This document shows positions 8,049-8,850 of a stretch of 8,850 nt of DNA, one piece after another. The notes under the pieces were generated by a model. It did not search any database. It was not told where the DNA came from and worked only from the letters and a program-made list of their open reading frames with translations. Within the stretch, counting starts at the first letter, position 1; each line of letters begins with the position of its first letter. Location: positions 1 through 8,850 of the forward strand of contig JAFOIR010000114.1 in the NCBI GenBank assembly GCA_017420625.1, read 5' to 3'. A program made the translations under genes and the position numbers. Origin of the DNA: Bacillota bacterium. Its GTDB lineage: Bacteria > Bacillota_A > Clostridia > Lachnospirales > Bianqueaceae.

Positions 8049-8850
8049 TGAATATGATTCTGTACGCGGTAAGCCGCGAGTGTATTTTTCATCAGCATAG
8101 CAATCGTCATAGGACCGACACCGCCCGGAACAGGGGTGATCGCTCCGGCGATTCCCATACAGCTTTCGGTATCAACATCGCCAACCAAGCCTTCTTCTGT
8201 CCTGTTGATCCCAACATCGATCACGGTTGCCCCTTCCTTGATATCGCTGCCGGACAGGAAATGCGCTCTTCCGATCGCAACAACCAGAATATCGGCTGAA
8301 CGACAGATCTCATGAAGGTTGCTTGTATGGGAATGACAAACTGTAACCGTTCCGTTCTCCCGAAGAAGCAGAATAGCTGCCGGTTTTCCAACCAGATTGG
8401 ATCTTCCAACAACGACGCACTGTTTTCCATCGATCGGAATATCAGAACGTTTCAGCAGTTCAATCACGCCGCCGGGTGTGCAGGGAACATAGCCCTTCCC
8501 ATCTCCCACGGTCAATGAACCGACATTCTGAATATGGAATCCATCAACATCCTTGGCTGGATCAATCGCTTCGATCACAGCATCGACGCTGATGTGTTTA
8601 GGAAGAGGCAGCTGAACCAGGATTCCATTGACAGAAGGATCTTCATTCAGTTTATGAATCTCGGCAAGGAGGGTCTCTTCACTGACAGATGCATCCATCA
8701 GGATCTGCTGAGATTCAACACCCACCTTTTCACAGGCTTTGATTTTATTGCGCACATATGTCTCCGAAGCCGGATCATTTCCCACGAGAATGACCGTCAG
8801 CTTGGGCTGTGGATAGCCTTCTGCCATCAGACGCTTGGTCTCTTTTTTCA
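8045..8850 (-). CDS. folD: Bifunctional methylenetetrahydrofolate dehydrogenase/cyclohydrolase, 5'-truncated by window edge
   Basis: FolD interconverts 5,10-methylene-, methenyl- and 10-formyl-tetrahydrofolate in the cytosol, supplying one-carbon units for purine and formyl-Met synthesis. The frame stays open to the right edge, so the true start lies outside. The ATG at 8827 is internal: residues KKETKRL precede it in frame, and the conserved Tyr-x3-Lys (YVRNK) falls 24 residues after it, whereas in E. coli FolD the same tyrosine is Tyr50. About 20 residues are therefore missing. Visible motifs are the catalytic YVRNK, GILVQLPLP with its conserved glutamine, DVDGFH, the NAD(P)-binding GRSNLVGKPAA, VVAIGRA, and the C-terminal TPVPGGVGPMT signature. 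The sequence is complete at its 3' end and overlaps rimO by 4 bases, making it the most upstream visible gene of the operon. Confidence 0.97.
   Translation of the reverse strand, partial: KKETKRLMAEGYPQPKLTVILVGNDPASETYVRNKIKACEKVGVESQQILMDASVSEETLLAEIHKLNEDPSVNGILVQLPLPKHISVDAVIEAIDPAKDVDGFHIQNVGSLTVGDGKGYVPCTPGGVIELLKRSDIPIDGKQCVVVGRSNLVGKPAAILLLRENGTVTVCHSHTSNLHEICRSADILVVAIGRAHFLSGSDIKEGATVIDVGINRTEEGLVGDVDTESCMGIAGAITPVPGGVGPMTIAMLMKNTLAAYRVQNHIQ

Noticed and set aside
8045..8827. folD starting at the ATG at 8827
   Set aside because: The frame continues upstream to the window edge, and family alignment shows about 26 more residues expected before this Met, so it is internal and the gene is partial.

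Overview
The window is a compact, single-strand chromosomal segment of housekeeping genes from a low-to-mid GC Gram-positive bacterium. It is most likely a member of the Bacillota (Clostridia or Erysipelotrichia type). This rests on the rimO-pgsA-cinA-recA order, strong AGGAGG-type ribosome binding sites, and gene sequences that read as Bacillota orthologues. I cannot name a genus. All seven genes lie on the minus strand, so transcription runs from high to low coordinates. Coding density is very high, the only sizeable gap is about 90 bases, and no stretch over 300 bases lacks a gene. I see no mobile elements, tRNA or rRNA genes, CRISPR arrays or signs of transfer.

In transcription order the layout is: folD (5' end beyond the right edge), rimO, pgsA, cinA, recA, a hairpin terminator, uvrB, and uvrA (3' end beyond the left edge). 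folD/rimO and rimO/pgsA each overlap by 4 bases (ATGA). pgsA/cinA overlap by 11 bases. cinA and recA are 19 bases apart. uvrB and uvrA are separated by a single base. The only clear transcriptional punctuation is a 12-bp perfect-stem terminator between recA and uvrB.

Functionally, the upstream half joins one-carbon metabolism (FolD), ribosomal protein S12 methylthiolation (RimO), phosphatidylglycerol synthesis (PgsA) and a CinA-family protein. The downstream half is a DNA repair block: RecA for recombination and damage sensing, then UvrB and UvrA for damage recognition in nucleotide excision repair. Placing uvrBA directly behind recA pairs the two repair systems. The terminator, and a candidate extended -10 element overlapping the recA stop codon, suggest that uvrBA may have its own start and be attenuated or partly insulated from recA.

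I found no undescribed multi-gene system. The points most worth a second look are: a striking excess of the palindrome GATC across the window; the terminator that leaves too little room for a uvrB promoter downstream of it; eroded signature motifs in the C-terminal domain of CinA; an N-terminal extension on UvrB with an ambiguous TTG/ATG start; and the lack of a recognisable Gram-positive LexA box at recA or uvrBA.
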